Part shown: positions 43,030 through 53,550 of the stretch, one piece after another | Layout: each line of letters opens with the position of its first letter | How positions within the stretch are numbered: the first letter of the stretch is position 1 | Assembly: GCF_013113715.1 (NCBI RefSeq) | Contig: NZ_CP053344.1 | Location: 4,278,001-4,342,000, forward strand | Direction: 5' to 3' | DNA: 64,000 nucleotides | Origin: Herbiconiux sp. SALV-R1 | GTDB taxonomy: Bacteria; Actinomycetota; Actinomycetes; Actinomycetales; Microbacteriaceae | Program-made: the position numbers and the translations under genes | The notes under the pieces: model-generated | What the model saw: the letters and a program-made list of their open reading frames with translations, nothing else | Told to the model about the DNA's origin: nothing | The model's database searches: none

Positions 43030-44361
43030 TCAGCCGAGCTGGGTCTCGATCGCCTCTTGGGCGGTCTTCAGGGCGTCGGCCGCGCTCGCCTCGCCGGCAA
43101 GGGTGCGCGAGAGCGCCTGGCCGACCTCGGTGATGATGGCGTTCGCGTCGGTTCCGGCGGGGAGGTAGTCGACGTTGCCGGTGGCCAGCTGCTCCATCAG
43201 TGCGTCTTTGAACGCTCCGTACTTCGCGTCGTAGGCGGCTCCCTCGAGCACCGACGTGAGGGTGACGCCCACGGCCTCCGTGTTCTCGACCGCGTTGTCC
43301 TGCACGGCCTGGCTGGTCGCCCACGCCATGAACTCGTAGGCCGCCTCCTTCTTCTCGCTGAACGAGCTCAGGTAGAGCGCGTGCACGTTGAGCGAGTTGT
43401 CGGTGTTGCCGCTCGTCGGCGGGTCGGAGATGGCGTACGGGATGGGCGCATAGCCGACCTTGCCCGCGACGACACTCGAGGTGGGGTCTTCGTTGAACGG
43501 GCCGTTCGCGGTGGCGTCGATGGTCATCGCCGCGGTGCCCTGGGTGAAGGCGATGCGGTTCTGCTCCCAGTCGAAGTTGCCCGCGCCCGCAGGCCCGTAG
43601 TTCGTGAGCAGGTCGGCCCAGAACTGCGTGGCCTCGACCGACTCGGGGGAGTCGACGGCGACGGCATCGCCGTCGAAGTAGTCGCCCCCGAAGGCCCGGA
43701 GGAAGCCCGACCAGGGGTAGACGCTCTGGATGCCGGGGGCACCTCGCAGGGTGATGCCGGCGACGGAGCCGCCCGACCCCTCCTTGATTGTCTTCGCGGC
43801 CGCCTCGAGGTCGTCCATGGTCGCCGGAGGCCCGTCGATGCCGTACTCGTCGAACAGGTCGGTGCGGTACATCAGCCAGGTGCTCTCGCCGTAGACCGGG
43901 AGACCGAAGGTCGCGCCGTCGCTCTGCATCGGGGTGATGTAGGGCGGGTAGAACTGGTCGAAGGTGACCTGGTCTTTCGCGCCCTCCTCGTAGGAGGCGA
44001 GGTCGTCGACGTAGCCCGACTCGAAGTACCCGGTGCCGTAGGTGTTGTCGGTGAAGACGACGTCGTAGTCGCTCGACTTCTGGCTGAAGTTCAGCAGGAT
44101 CTTGGCGGCCTGGTCGCTGTAGGGCACGGTCTCGATGTTGACCTTGATGCCCGACTCCTTCTCGAACTCCGGCAGCAGTTCCTTCCAGTTGTCGGTGTAG
44201 GAGATGTCTTCGGCGAGAACGTTGATGGTGGTGGTGCCGCCGTCGGCGTCGCCCGAGCCCGATGGCGCGCAGGCGGCGAGGCCCGCGCCGATGAGCGCGA
44301 GCGTGAGCGTGGTGGAGCCGGCTCGGACCGCCGTCCGGCGGGCCCTGGTGGTGGTGCGCAT
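43030..44361 (-). CDS. ABC transporter extracellular sugar-binding lipoprotein
   Basis: A 443-residue family-1 solute-binding protein. The basic N-tail, hydrophobic core and lipobox LAAC (Cys about residue 31) mark a lipoprotein. The mature part begins with a Ser/Gly/Asp linker, then TTINVLAEDISYTDNWKELL. AAGGAG lies four bases before the ATG at 44361, which is preferred to in-frame codons further upstream. It is the first gene of the seven-gene amino-sugar operon, next to the GntR-type regulator and its palindromes. Confidence 0.92.
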   Translation of the reverse strand: MRTTTRARRTAVRAGSTTLTLALIGAGLAACAPSGSGDADGGTTTINVLAEDISYTDNWKELLPEFEKESGIKVNIETVPYSDQAAKILLNFSQKSSDYDVVFTDNTYGTGYFESGYVDDLASYEEGAKDQVTFDQFYPPYITPMQSDGATFGLPVYGESTWLMYRTDLFDEYGIDGPPATMDDLEAAAKTIKEGSGGSVAGITLRGAPGIQSVYPWSGFLRAFGGDYFDGDAVAVDSPESVEATQFWADLLTNYGPAGAGNFDWEQNRIAFTQGTAAMTIDATANGPFNEDPTSSVVAGKVGYAPIPYAISDPPTSGNTDNSLNVHALYLSSFSEKKEAAYEFMAWATSQAVQDNAVENTEAVGVTLTSVLEGAAYDAKYGAFKDALMEQLATGNVDYLPAGTDANAIITEVGQALSRTLAGEASAADALKTAQEAIETQLG

Positions 44362-44405
44362 GGAACTCCTTCGTTGCAAGTGGGGCGGGACTGAGGTGGT
44401 GGAAG

Positions 44406-44436
44406 TAACCCTAGGGTTATTGCTGCACCCTAGGGT
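44406..44436. promoter_or_regulatory. Pair of CCCTAGGG palindromes, probable GntR operators
   Basis: TAACCCTAGGGTTA (44406-44419, perfect 14-bp palindrome) and ACCCTAGGGT (44427-44436) have centres 19 bases apart, in the gap between the amino-sugar operon and the divergent GntR regulator. They are likely sites for that regulator. Confidence 0.75.
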
Positions 44437-44532
44437 AGGTGGTACGTTAGCACCACGGATCGACCATCGCAATCGCCTCGCGGAGCGGAGTGCGCGATAC
44501 TCGTGAACGTCGCTCGAGGAAGGGAGACAGCT

Positions 44533-45258
44533 GTGGCCGCGAAGTACGAGGTCGTGCTCAAAGCGCTCTCCGCCTCCATCGCGCAGATGGCTCCGGGCGA
44601 CAAGATCCCCACCGAGCAGCAGCTCGCCGCCGAGTTCGATGTGTCGTCGATGACGGTGCGGCGGGCGCTCGAGGCGCTCACGAACGCCAAGCGCATCGTC
44701 GGCATCCGCGGCAAGGGCACCTTCGTCGCTCAGCCTGCTGTCACGAAGCGGATGACGCTCGCCTCCTTCACCGACTCCATGCGGGCCGCGGGGCGCACGG
44801 CCCGTGCCGAGGTGCTCTCGGCGAGCATCGGGCCGGCAGACGCGGAACTCGCCGAGAAGTTCGGCATCGGCGAGGACGACTCGGTCTACACGATCGAACG
44901 GCTGCGCTACGGAGACGACACCCCGCTCTGCATCGACAGGTCGATCCTCCCCGCCGACCTCTTCCCGAACCTGCTCGGCAACGACCTCGCCGGGTCGCTC
45001 TACGAGATCTTCCGGCGGCGCTACGACACCGAGCTCTCACGGGCATCCTCGCGCGTCTCGGCGGTGCTGCCCACCGGCAAGGAGGCGAAGCTCCTCCAGA
45101 TCACGACGGCGGCGCCGTGTCTCCGCGTCATCGCCCGCGGCAGCACCCGCGACCAGCGGGTCGCCGAGATCACGACCTCGCTCTACCGCGGCGACCTCTA
45201 CGAGCTGCTGATCGAGCCGGAGACCTCCGACGAGGGTGCCGCGCGAGCACCGCGCTGA
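44533..45258 (+). CDS. GntR/HutC-family transcriptional regulator with UTRA domain
   Basis: A 241-residue regulator. Residues 1-70 form the GntR winged helix (IPTEQQLAAEFDVSSMTVRRAL, then GIRGKGTFV) and residues 85-235 a UTRA ligand domain (YTIERLRYGDDTPLCIDRS). It is related to the DasR/NagR type that senses GlcN-6-P or GlcNAc-6-P. The GTG at 44533 follows AGGGAG by six bases. Its divergent position next to the amino-sugar operon makes it the likely repressor of that operon. Confidence 0.88.
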   Translation: MAAKYEVVLKALSASIAQMAPGDKIPTEQQLAAEFDVSSMTVRRALEALTNAKRIVGIRGKGTFVAQPAVTKRMTLASFTDSMRAAGRTARAEVLSASIGPADAELAEKFGIGEDDSVYTIERLRYGDDTPLCIDRSILPADLFPNLLGNDLAGSLYEIFRRRYDTELSRASSRVSAVLPTGKEAKLLQITTAAPCLRVIARGSTRDQRVAEITTSLYRGDLYELLIEPETSDEGAARAPR

Positions 45259-45270
45259 CGAGCGTCTCCG

Positions 45271-45758
45271 CTACTGCACGTGGTTGGCGGGGTCTTCGAA
45301 GAAGCCGAGCAGCTGGCGCAGGGCCGCCTCGGCCTCCGGCGAGGGCCCGTCGGCACCGGCTCCGTCGGCCCCCGCGCGCGCGTCGTCGGCGTCGATGCCC
45401 GCGAAGGTGGTGAGGTACCCGGGCACACCCTCGGAGGCCGCGTCGGAGGCGAAGCCCATCGTCCAGTCGGGGAAGTGCCGCTCATCCGCGGTCTCTTCGA
45501 TGAGCACGCCGAAGCGCTCGTGGCGCTCGTCGGCGCGGATGGCCTCGATGCGGGTGCGCACCGCGTCCTCAGGCCCCTCGAGCACCTGCAGGAACCTGCC
45601 GCCCCGGTAGAGCAGCATGCCCGTGAGGCCGTCGCGCGCGTTGTTCTCGCGGCTGTGCTCGAGCAGCTCGAACAGGTCGTCGCGCGAGAACGGCACGACC
45701 GCCGTGCTCGTGTAGACCACCGACAGCACGGACGCCTCGGCGTTCGTCGTCGCCGCCA

Positions 45759-45762
<4 letters not shown>
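45271..45762 (-). CDS. BLUF-domain blue-light sensor protein
   Basis: A 163-residue protein whose first 105 residues are a BLUF (blue light using FAD) domain. All photocycle residues are kept at constant offset from AppA: Tyr17, Asn41, Gln59, Trp100 and Met102 match Tyr21, Asn45, Gln63, Trp104 and Met106. The remaining 55 residues are acidic and Ala-rich, with no output enzyme, so it is a short BLUF protein that must signal by protein contact. The ATG at 45762 overlaps the stop of phosphoglucomutase (ATGA) and lacks its own ribosome-binding site, so its synthesis depends on pgm. Confidence 0.88.
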
Positions 45763-47387
<1,625 letters not shown>

Positions 47388-47393
47388 GCCCCA

Positions 47394-47421
47394 AGTCTGG
47401 CACGCTCGCTAGGCTCAGGGT
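47394..47421. promoter_or_regulatory. Divergent leaderless promoters of pgm and pheA
   Basis: The 34-base gap holds TAGGCT (47410-47415) six bases before the pheA ATG and, on the other strand, CAGACT (47399-47394) six bases before the pgm ATG. Both fit the TANNNT-like -10 plus 6-7 bases pattern of leaderless actinobacterial genes. Confidence 0.65.
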
Positions 47422-48372
47422 ATGTCAGAGACCTACAGCTACCTGGGGCCCTCCGGCACCTTCACCGAAGCCGCGCTCGCGCAGGTGCCCGAGGCGGCGG
47501 GCAAGCCCTGGCGCTCGGTGAACAACGTGGGCGAGGCCCTCGACGACGTGGTCTCCGGCCGATCGACCGCCGCCATGATCGCCATCGAGAACTCCATCGA
47601 GGGCGGGGTGACGGCCACGCTCGACGCGCTCGCGAACATCCCGGGCCTCCGCATCGTCGGCGAGTACCTCGTGCAGGTGCAGTTCGTGCTGGTGGCGCGG
47701 CCGGGAACGACGCTGGCGGATGTTCGGGTCGTCAACGCGCATCCGGTCGCCTACGCGCAGACCAGGCGGTGGCTCGACACGCACGTGCCCTCGCACGGGC
47801 ACATCCCGTCGTCGTCGAACGTGGCGGCGGCGCTGTCGCTGTTCGAGAACGAGCACGCCGACGCCGCGGTCGCGCCGCCGCAGATCGTGGGGCAGGGCGA
47901 CTTCGAGGTGCTCGCCACCGGCATCAGCGACAACGCCAACGCCGTCACCCGGTTCGTGCTGGTGTCGCGGGGCACGACCCTGCCGGCCGCCACCGGGGCC
48001 GACAAGACGAGCATCATCGCCGAGCTGCCCTCCGACCGGGCGGGTGCGCTGCTCGAGCTGCTCGAGCAGTTCTCGACCCGCGGCGTCAACCTGTCGCTGC
48101 TGCAGTCACGGCCCATCGGCGACGCGCTCGGGCGGTACCGCTTCGTCATCGATGCCGACGGGCACATCACCGACGAGCGGGTGGCGGATGCGCTGCTCGG
48201 CGTGCGCAGGTTCAGCCCGAAGGTCATCTTCCTCGGTTCGTACCCGCGGGCCGACAAGGCGCAGGTGGAGTACGTGGCGCGCTACGACAACGAGGTGTTC
48301 ATCGAGGCGCGGGACTGGCTGCGGGGGTTGATCGCGGGGGAGCCGGAGGGGCTCGGGGGGTTCGAGGGTTGA
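47422..48372 (+). CDS. pheA: Prephenate dehydratase
   Basis: A 316-residue monofunctional prephenate dehydratase. It starts with YSYLGPSGTFTEAAL, has AIENSIEGGV, NANAVTRFVLVSRG with the catalytic Thr-Arg-Phe, and a C-terminal ACT domain with ESRP-like QSRPIGDALGRYRFVID for phenylalanine feedback. It converts prephenate to phenylpyruvate. The ATG directly follows a TAGGCT-N6 leaderless signal. It overlaps the HAD gene by 4 bases (TTGA). Confidence 0.94.
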   Translation: MSETYSYLGPSGTFTEAALAQVPEAAGKPWRSVNNVGEALDDVVSGRSTAAMIAIENSIEGGVTATLDALANIPGLRIVGEYLVQVQFVLVARPGTTLADVRVVNAHPVAYAQTRRWLDTHVPSHGHIPSSSNVAAALSLFENEHADAAVAPPQIVGQGDFEVLATGISDNANAVTRFVLVSRGTTLPAATGADKTSIIAELPSDRAGALLELLEQFSTRGVNLSLLQSRPIGDALGRYRFVIDADGHITDERVADALLGVRRFSPKVIFLGSYPRADKAQVEYVARYDNEVFIEARDWLRGLIAGEPEGLGGFEG

Positions 48373-49196
48373 GGGCCGCGTTCTTCTCGGACATCGATGG
48401 GACGTTGCTGGGGGCTGACCGTGAGGTGTCTGCTGTCACGGTTTCCGCGATCCAGCGGGTGATCACCGCGGGCTTCCCGTTCGTGCTGTGTTCGTCGCGG
48501 CCGCCTGCGTCGATGCGGTTGCTGCAGGAGCCGTGGGCGGGGTCTTCTGACCTGGCTGTGCCTTTTCCGCTGATCGCCTACAACGGCGGGCTGGTGCTGC
48601 TCGACGACGGAACCGTGGCGGCAGATGTGCGGCTCACCGCATCCGACGCCCTCGCGATCTTCGACGCGTGCTCTCGGCTCGGGGTGCACGGCAGCTTCTA
48701 CTCGGGCGACGACTGGTTCGCCTGGGCCGACGACCGCTGGGCGGCGCGGGAGACCGCGAACACCAAGGTGACGCCGCGGGCGGAGGACGCGGCGTGGTAC
48801 CGGTCGTCGGGCACGCTCGACGCGTCGCCGCCGCACAAGGTGATGTGCATGGGGGAGGTGTCCGCGGTCGACGAGATCGAGGCGTTGGTGGCGTCGCTGC
48901 CCGACGCCGTCGGCTACCGCTCGAAGCCCACGTACCTCGAGATCGCGGCTGCGGGGTGCTCGAAGGGCACGGGCGTCGCGACCGTCGCCGCGCACCTCGG
49001 CGTGCCCCTCGCCGACTGCGTGTTCTTCGGTGACAACCACAACGACCTCCCCGCCTTCGAGGTCGTCGGCACGCCCGTCGCCGTCGCCAACGCCCGGCCC
49101 GAAGTGCTCGCCGCCACCGCCCACCACACGTCCACCCACCACTCCCACGGGGTCGCCACTTACCTCACCGAGTGGCTCGCGGCCTCCGCCGCGTAG
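48369..49196 (+). CDS. HAD-superfamily Cof-type phosphatase
   Basis: A 275-residue HAD hydrolase. Motif I is FSDIDGTLL, motif II LCSSRP, and motif IV GDNHNDLPAFE, with the class IIB cap between them. A Lys in CSKGTGV supplies motif III. Such enzymes dephosphorylate sugar phosphates or cofactors. The start is a TTG overlapping the pheA stop as TTGA; no better codon lies near the conserved N-terminus. Confidence 0.82.
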   Translation: MRAAFFSDIDGTLLGADREVSAVTVSAIQRVITAGFPFVLCSSRPPASMRLLQEPWAGSSDLAVPFPLIAYNGGLVLLDDGTVAADVRLTASDALAIFDACSRLGVHGSFYSGDDWFAWADDRWAARETANTKVTPRAEDAAWYRSSGTLDASPPHKVMCMGEVSAVDEIEALVASLPDAVGYRSKPTYLEIAAAGCSKGTGVATVAAHLGVPLADCVFFGDNHNDLPAFEVVGTPVAVANARPEVLAATAHHTSTHHSHGVATYLTEWLAASAA

Positions 49197-49285
49197 TCCG
49201 GGCGGGTCGGGCGCGGGCGTGGGTCAGGTGCGGGGGCTGCCCCGGAGCGCGGGCGCGAGCGCGGGGCCGCCCGTCCTAGCGCAGC

Positions 49286-50704
49286 TCAGGCGCGGGGGCG
49301 GTGGGCGAGGTGGCGGATGGCGCTCGTGGGGATGGGGAGCCAGTCGGGGCGGTTGCGCGACTCGTAGCCCACCTCGTAGAGCGCCTTGTCGAGTTCGAAG
49401 GCGTCGAGGAGGGCGCGCTGGGCACGCAGCTCGACGCCCGATCGTGAGCTGTACCCGTCGATGAACGCGTCGCGCGCCTCGTGCGCCCACTCGCGCGCCC
49501 GTTCGGCGTTGGCGGTGCCGGCCAGCGACCCCGCGACGTAGTCGAAGGAGCGCAGCATGCCGGCCACGTCGCGGAGCGTCACATCCGGTTCGCTGCGCTC
49601 GGCGAGCGGACGCAGCGGCTCGCCCTCGAAGTCGAGCAGCACCCACCCTCGCCCCGGCACCGCGAGCACCTGCCCGAGGTGGTAGTCGCCGTGGATGCGC
49701 TGGAACGCCGGCCAACTCGCCCGCTCCGCCATCCCGAACACCTCGTCGACGGCCTCGCGCTCGGTCGCGAGCGCCGGCACATCGGCATAGGCCTGGGCGG
49801 CCCGCAGCCGCATGCTCCCCAGGATGCCGTCGATGTCGCCGCGGGTCGCCTCGCGCGCGGGAAACAGCCGGGAGAGCTCGACGTGTACCTGCGCGGTCGC
49901 CTCACCCAGGGCGAAGGCGAGCGCCGAGAACGACTCGCCCGCCTCGGCGGCGCGCAACGCCACCCGCCAGGCGTCTTCGACCTCGGGGATGAACTCCTGC
50001 GCGAACGCCAGATGACCGGATGCGCGCCCACCCTCCACACGCGGGTCACCCCACCGGCCGCTGAGGTTTCCGACGGTCCGGGGCACGAGTCGCGACCCGG
50101 CGTCGGAGAGGGCCGATTGCACCGTCACGTCGGGGTTGGCGCCGTCGCTCAGGGCGCGGAAGACCTTGCAGATCACGGGCCCGGCCGGTTTGCCGTTGGG
50201 GTGCACGAGTTCGTAGACGATGGAGGTGTTCGACTGCTCACCGCGCAGAACGTGGGAGTCGGCGACGCGCACCTCGGTGCTGGTGAGGGCGTGGTGGCCT
50301 TCGACCTCGACCTCGTCGGCGAGCTCGCCGGGGGCGGAGTCGTCGTCGAGCATGAGGGCGAGGAGGGCGCGGGCGAAGGCGGGGTCGTGCGGTGCGTCGT
50401 AGATGTACACGGTCTCCCCGTCGACCGTGGCGCGTTCGACGAGGGCGCGGTCGCCGCCGAGCAGGGGTGCCGACCTGAACGAGAGGGGCACCTGGTAGAG
50501 CGTGGGGGAGGGGGCCGACTCGTCGAGCACGAGGTGCACCTCGAGGTCGACCTGGTGGCGGTGGTCGGTGAGCGACCAGAGTCCGACGCGGGTGAACGAG
50601 GGTTCGTTCGTGTGGCTGGAGTACCAGCGCTGGGTGCGGATCCAGTCCGCGACCGCCGGCCTGACCTGCCGGGACGACGTGGTGCGCATCGAGGAGACGC
50701 TCAT
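49286..50704 (-). CDS. Maltokinase/glucosamine kinase-like protein
   Basis: A 472-residue kinase of the Mak/Pep2 type. An N-terminal cap (WIRTQRWYSS) is followed by a bilobal APH-like kinase fold with the catalytic loop HGDYHLGQ (338-345) and metal-binding DFEGEP (358-363). It phosphorylates maltose at C1 for the GlgE glucan pathway, or glucosamine in some relatives. Neither treS nor glgE is in the window. A TAGGGT-N7-ATG arrangement points to a leaderless mRNA starting at 50704. Confidence 0.83.
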   Translation of the reverse strand: MSVSSMRTTSSRQVRPAVADWIRTQRWYSSHTNEPSFTRVGLWSLTDHRHQVDLEVHLVLDESAPSPTLYQVPLSFRSAPLLGGDRALVERATVDGETVYIYDAPHDPAFARALLALMLDDDSAPGELADEVEVEGHHALTSTEVRVADSHVLRGEQSNTSIVYELVHPNGKPAGPVICKVFRALSDGANPDVTVQSALSDAGSRLVPRTVGNLSGRWGDPRVEGGRASGHLAFAQEFIPEVEDAWRVALRAAEAGESFSALAFALGEATAQVHVELSRLFPAREATRGDIDGILGSMRLRAAQAYADVPALATEREAVDEVFGMAERASWPAFQRIHGDYHLGQVLAVPGRGWVLLDFEGEPLRPLAERSEPDVTLRDVAGMLRSFDYVAGSLAGTANAERAREWAHEARDAFIDGYSSRSGVELRAQRALLDAFELDKALYEVGYESRNRPDWLPIPTSAIRHLAHRPRA

Positions 50705-50717
50705 GCCCCGGACCCTA
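50705..50717 (-). promoter_or_regulatory. Leaderless promoter of the maltokinase-like gene
   Basis: TAGGGT (50717-50712) followed by seven bases and the ATG at 50704; no ribosome-binding site is present. Confidence 0.5.
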
Positions 50718-50864
50718 CGCCGCCCCCCGCCGAACGGCCACCGCCCCACCCCTGAACGTCCCCTCCGAATCCCCCGCCGCCCGCCCCGCGGCTGGCGCAG
50801 CGCTCACCGCGGGCGACGCGCGGCGCGCGGCGCGCGCGAGACCGCGTGGGCGGTGGAGGTCGGG

Positions 50865-51275
50865 TCAGGCGTCGGCGGCGCGGTCGGCTGCGGCGGCGGC
50901 CTTGCCGAGTTTGACGTCTTTGACGCGGCGGTTCTCGGCGCGCACCTCGGCCTGGATGCGGCGCTCGTTCACGAGCCACTCGGGCGGGGACTGCAGCAGC
51001 GCCGTGATCTCGTCGGTGGTGAGGGCCTCCGTGACCCCGGCGCGCGCCAGGCCCGAGATCGACACCCCGAGCTTGCGGGCGACGATATCGCGCGGGTGCG
51101 GTCCCGTGCGCCGCAGCTCGACCAACCACTCCGGAGGCGACTCGAGCAGTTCGTTGAGCGTCGACCGCGACACCGGAGCCTCCTGGAACTCAGCCGGCGC
51201 GGCGGGCAGGTAGATGCCGAGCTTCTTGGCCGCGGTGGTGGGCTTCATGGTCTGCGGTGTCTTCTCGGCGTTCAT
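50865..51275 (-). CDS. DUF5997-family protein
   Basis: A 136-residue cytoplasmic protein resembling DUF5997 of actinomycetes (MKPTTAAKKLGIYLPAAPAEF). It contains a repeated SPPEWLV element (about residues 46 and 95), with a helix-turn-helix-like VARKLGVSISGLARAGV between the copies, so nucleic-acid binding is possible. TAGTCT lies six bases before the ATG at 51275, a leaderless signal. It is divergent from a LysR-type effector-domain gene, an association I recall in other actinomycetes. Confidence 0.8.
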   Translation of the reverse strand: MNAEKTPQTMKPTTAAKKLGIYLPAAPAEFQEAPVSRSTLNELLESPPEWLVELRRTGPHPRDIVARKLGVSISGLARAGVTEALTTDEITALLQSPPEWLVNERRIQAEVRAENRRVKDVKLGKAAAAADRAADA

Positions 51276-51287
51276 GTGCACAGACTA
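51276..51287 (-). promoter_or_regulatory. Leaderless promoter of the DUF5997 gene
   Basis: TAGTCT (51287-51282) plus six bases before the ATG at 51275. TACTCT at 51307-51312 on the plus strand is a matching -10 for the divergent gene at 51378. Confidence 0.5.
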
Positions 51288-51377
51288 ACCGGCGAGGTGT
51301 CCCGGCTACTCTGAGGGGGCCGAACTGTGGAGAAGATCGTCTCCGCAGACCGTTGTGGAAAAGGCAGGAGGACGTCG

Positions 51378-52229
51378 ATGGACACGCCGCAGCCGCACCC
51401 CCAGCCCCGCCCCCTCCGCGTCACCTTCGCCCCCGGCGTCACCCCGGCCAAGTGGTTCCGCATCTGGGAAGACCGCCTCCCCGACGTGCCCCTCGCCATC
51501 ACACCCCTCGACTCGCTGCCCGACGCCACCTCCCTCGCCGTCACTGCCCTGCAGAACGACGACGCCGACGTCGCGCTCATCCGTCTCCCCCTCCCCGACG
51601 GAGAAGGAACGGCACCCACCGCACCCCGCCTCCACGCCATCCCCCTCTACACCGAGCAGCCCGTCGTCGTCGTGCCCAAAGACCACGAGATCGCCCTCGT
51701 CGAGAGCATCTCCCTTGCCGAGATCGCCGAGCTGGGCCGCCTCGACGAAGCCAAGGGCCGGCCTGGCGTGAGCTACCTCGAGATCGCTGCGGGTGCATCC
51801 GGCGGCACGGATGCGATGGAACTCGTCTCCGCCGGCGTCGGCTTCGTCATCGCCCCCAAGCCGGTGGCGAGGCTCTACTCCCGGCGCGACGTGGTGGCGC
51901 GCGAGCTGGTGGGCGACGGGTCGGAGGCGCACGAGCGCCGGGTCGCCCTGGTCTGGCGGGCCGATCTCGAACCCGAACGGGAGGCGCTCGTCGACGAGTT
52001 CATGGGCATCGTTCGCGGACGCACCGCCAACAGCACCCGCGGCGCCGACACCGTCGCCGCCATCGAACGCGAGAAGGCCCGCAAACCCACCGCCGCGGCC
52101 AAGGAGAAGGCCGCCGAGGCCCGCGCCGCGAAGTCCCGCGCGGGCGGCGGCGGTGCCTCTTCGAAGAAGCGCGCCCAACCCGGCCGCACCCGCCCCACCC
52201 CCCGAGGCAAGGGCCGCCGCTCCCGCTGA
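51378..52229 (+). CDS. LysR-type substrate-binding-domain protein without DNA-binding domain
   Basis: A 283-residue protein. Residues 10-225 resemble the periplasmic-binding-like effector domain of LysR regulators (LRVTFAPGVTPAKWFRIW, VALIRLPL, VVVVPKDHEIALVESISL, SAGVGFVIAPKPVARLY). The N-terminal helix-turn-helix is missing. The last 60 residues are Lys/Arg/Ala-rich and could bind nucleic acid. AGGAGG lies six bases before the ATG. It is divergent from the DUF5997 gene, and the two may work together as a split regulator. Confidence 0.8.
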   Translation: MDTPQPHPQPRPLRVTFAPGVTPAKWFRIWEDRLPDVPLAITPLDSLPDATSLAVTALQNDDADVALIRLPLPDGEGTAPTAPRLHAIPLYTEQPVVVVPKDHEIALVESISLAEIAELGRLDEAKGRPGVSYLEIAAGASGGTDAMELVSAGVGFVIAPKPVARLYSRRDVVARELVGDGSEAHERRVALVWRADLEPEREALVDEFMGIVRGRTANSTRGADTVAAIEREKARKPTAAAKEKAAEARAAKSRAGGGGASSKKRAQPGRTRPTPRGKGRRSR

Positions 52230-52331
52230 CCAACCCGTCACAGCCCAGCGGATGCTCCCTCCCGCCCCGCCCCGCGCATCCGCCGACCTACCCGGCTCCC
52301 GACCCCGCCACCCCCCCCCGGCGTCGCCACG

Positions 52332-52387
52332 TTCTGACGGACAAAGTCCGTCATAACCCACGTCTTCACGGACTTTGTCCGTCAGAA
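52332..52387. repeat. 20-bp perfect inverted repeat with nested palindromes
   Basis: Arms TTCTGACGGACAAAGTCCGT (52332-52351) and its exact complement (52368-52387) flank a 16-base loop. Each arm contains its own palindrome, ACGGAC-AAA-GTCCGT. It lies between convergent genes, 18 bases from the end of the DagK-like gene, just after a run of nine C. It may be a bidirectional terminator or a small repeat element. Confidence 0.85.
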
Positions 52388-52404
52388 ACGTGCGGACCCG
52401 ACCC

Positions 52405-53550
52405 TCAGCCCCGCGGCACCCGCACCAGCAGCGCCCCCGGCTCCACCCACGTGTGCACCGCGCTCGCGCGCCCCCACGCATCACCGTCGAGCTGGATGTC
52501 CTCGTGCCCGTCGAGCGTCAACTCGAACTCGCGCGCCGTGCTGTAGCGCACCGAGCGCACGTCGTTGTTGAGGTCGATGATGCGCCGCCCGGCCGCCGAC
52601 CGCCGCAGCACCCCGTTCTCGAACGCGATCTTGTTCCACACCTTCAGCCACCCGAACGGCCCCTCGGGCCGCAGCGCCACGATGTCGAGCAGCCCGTCGT
52701 CAGGCTTCGCATCGGGAATGAGCAGGATGCCCCCCGGCAGCACCCCGCAGTTCCCCACGATCACCGTGTGCGCGCTCGTCGACTTCCACGGCCCGCCGTC
52801 GACCCTGAACCGCAGTTTCACGGGCTTCAGCTCGGGCAGCGCCCGCCCGATGCCGTCGACGTAGGCCAGCCAGCCCACCCTCTTCTTCAGCTGCGTGTTG
52901 GTCTTCGCGATCATCTTCGCGTCGAGGCCGAGCCCCGCCATCACGATGAACACGTTCTCGTCGACGTCGCCGTTCTCCCGCGTGAACACCGAGACGCCCA
53001 CGTCGATGGCGCGGTCGACGCCGCCGAACACGGTGCCGATGGCCTGCTCGACGTTCGTGAGGTTGAGCCCGAGGTTGCGGGCGAGCAGGTTGCCGGTGCC
53101 GACGGGCAGCAGGCCGAGGGCCGTCGCCGATCCACGCAGCCCTTCGGCGACCGCGCGCACGGTGCCGTCGCCGCCCGCTGCCATGACGACGGATGCTCCT
53201 GCCGCCACCGCCTGGCGCGTCACCTCCGCCCCGGCGTCGTCGACGGTCGTCTCGTACCAGCGGGTCTCGCCCCAGCCGGCGGCCTTCTCGGCGGCGCTCA
53301 CGAGCATCCGGAGCTTGGCGGCGTCGACCTTGACGGGGTTCACGACGATGGCCGCGTGCCGGAGGGCGGTGTCGGGGGTTGCGCCGTGGGCACCGGCGAC
53401 GCGGATGCCCGTGCCCGCGCGGGTGCCCGCCGCCTCGACGCCCGCACCCTGCTCGCGCGAGCTCGCGCCGGCAGCCTCGACGCCCGCGCTGTCGCCGCCC
53501 CCATCGCGAGGTGACTTCTCCCCAGCCCCCGCGTGCGAATGCTCATCCAC
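52405..53550 (-). CDS. Diacylglycerol kinase/sphingosine kinase-family protein
   Basis: A 381-residue lipid kinase-like protein. After a variable 60-residue Ala/Gly-rich N-terminus (two AGVEAAG repeats) it shows IVVNPVK, the ATP-binding [27 protein letters not shown] and [10 protein letters not shown]. It probably phosphorylates diacylglycerol or a related lipid at the membrane. The GTG at 53550 is chosen because TACGGT lies six bases upstream, a leaderless signal. It is divergent from serS. Confidence 0.86.
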   Translation of the reverse strand: MDEHSHAGAGEKSPRDGGGDSAGVEAAGASSREQGAGVEAAGTRAGTGIRVAGAHGATPDTALRHAAIVVNPVKVDAAKLRMLVSAAEKAAGWGETRWYETTVDDAGAEVTRQAVAAGASVVMAAGGDGTVRAVAEGLRGSATALGLLPVGTGNLLARNLGLNLTNVEQAIGTVFGGVDRAIDVGVSVFTRENGDVDENVFIVMAGLGLDAKMIAKTNTQLKKRVGWLAYVDGIGRALPELKPVKLRFRVDGGPWKSTSAHTVIVGNCGVLPGGILLIPDAKPDDGLLDIVALRPEGPFGWLKVWNKIAFENGVLRRSAAGRRIIDLNNDVRSVRYSTAREFELTLDGHEDIQLDGDAWGRASAVHTWVEPGALLVRVPRG

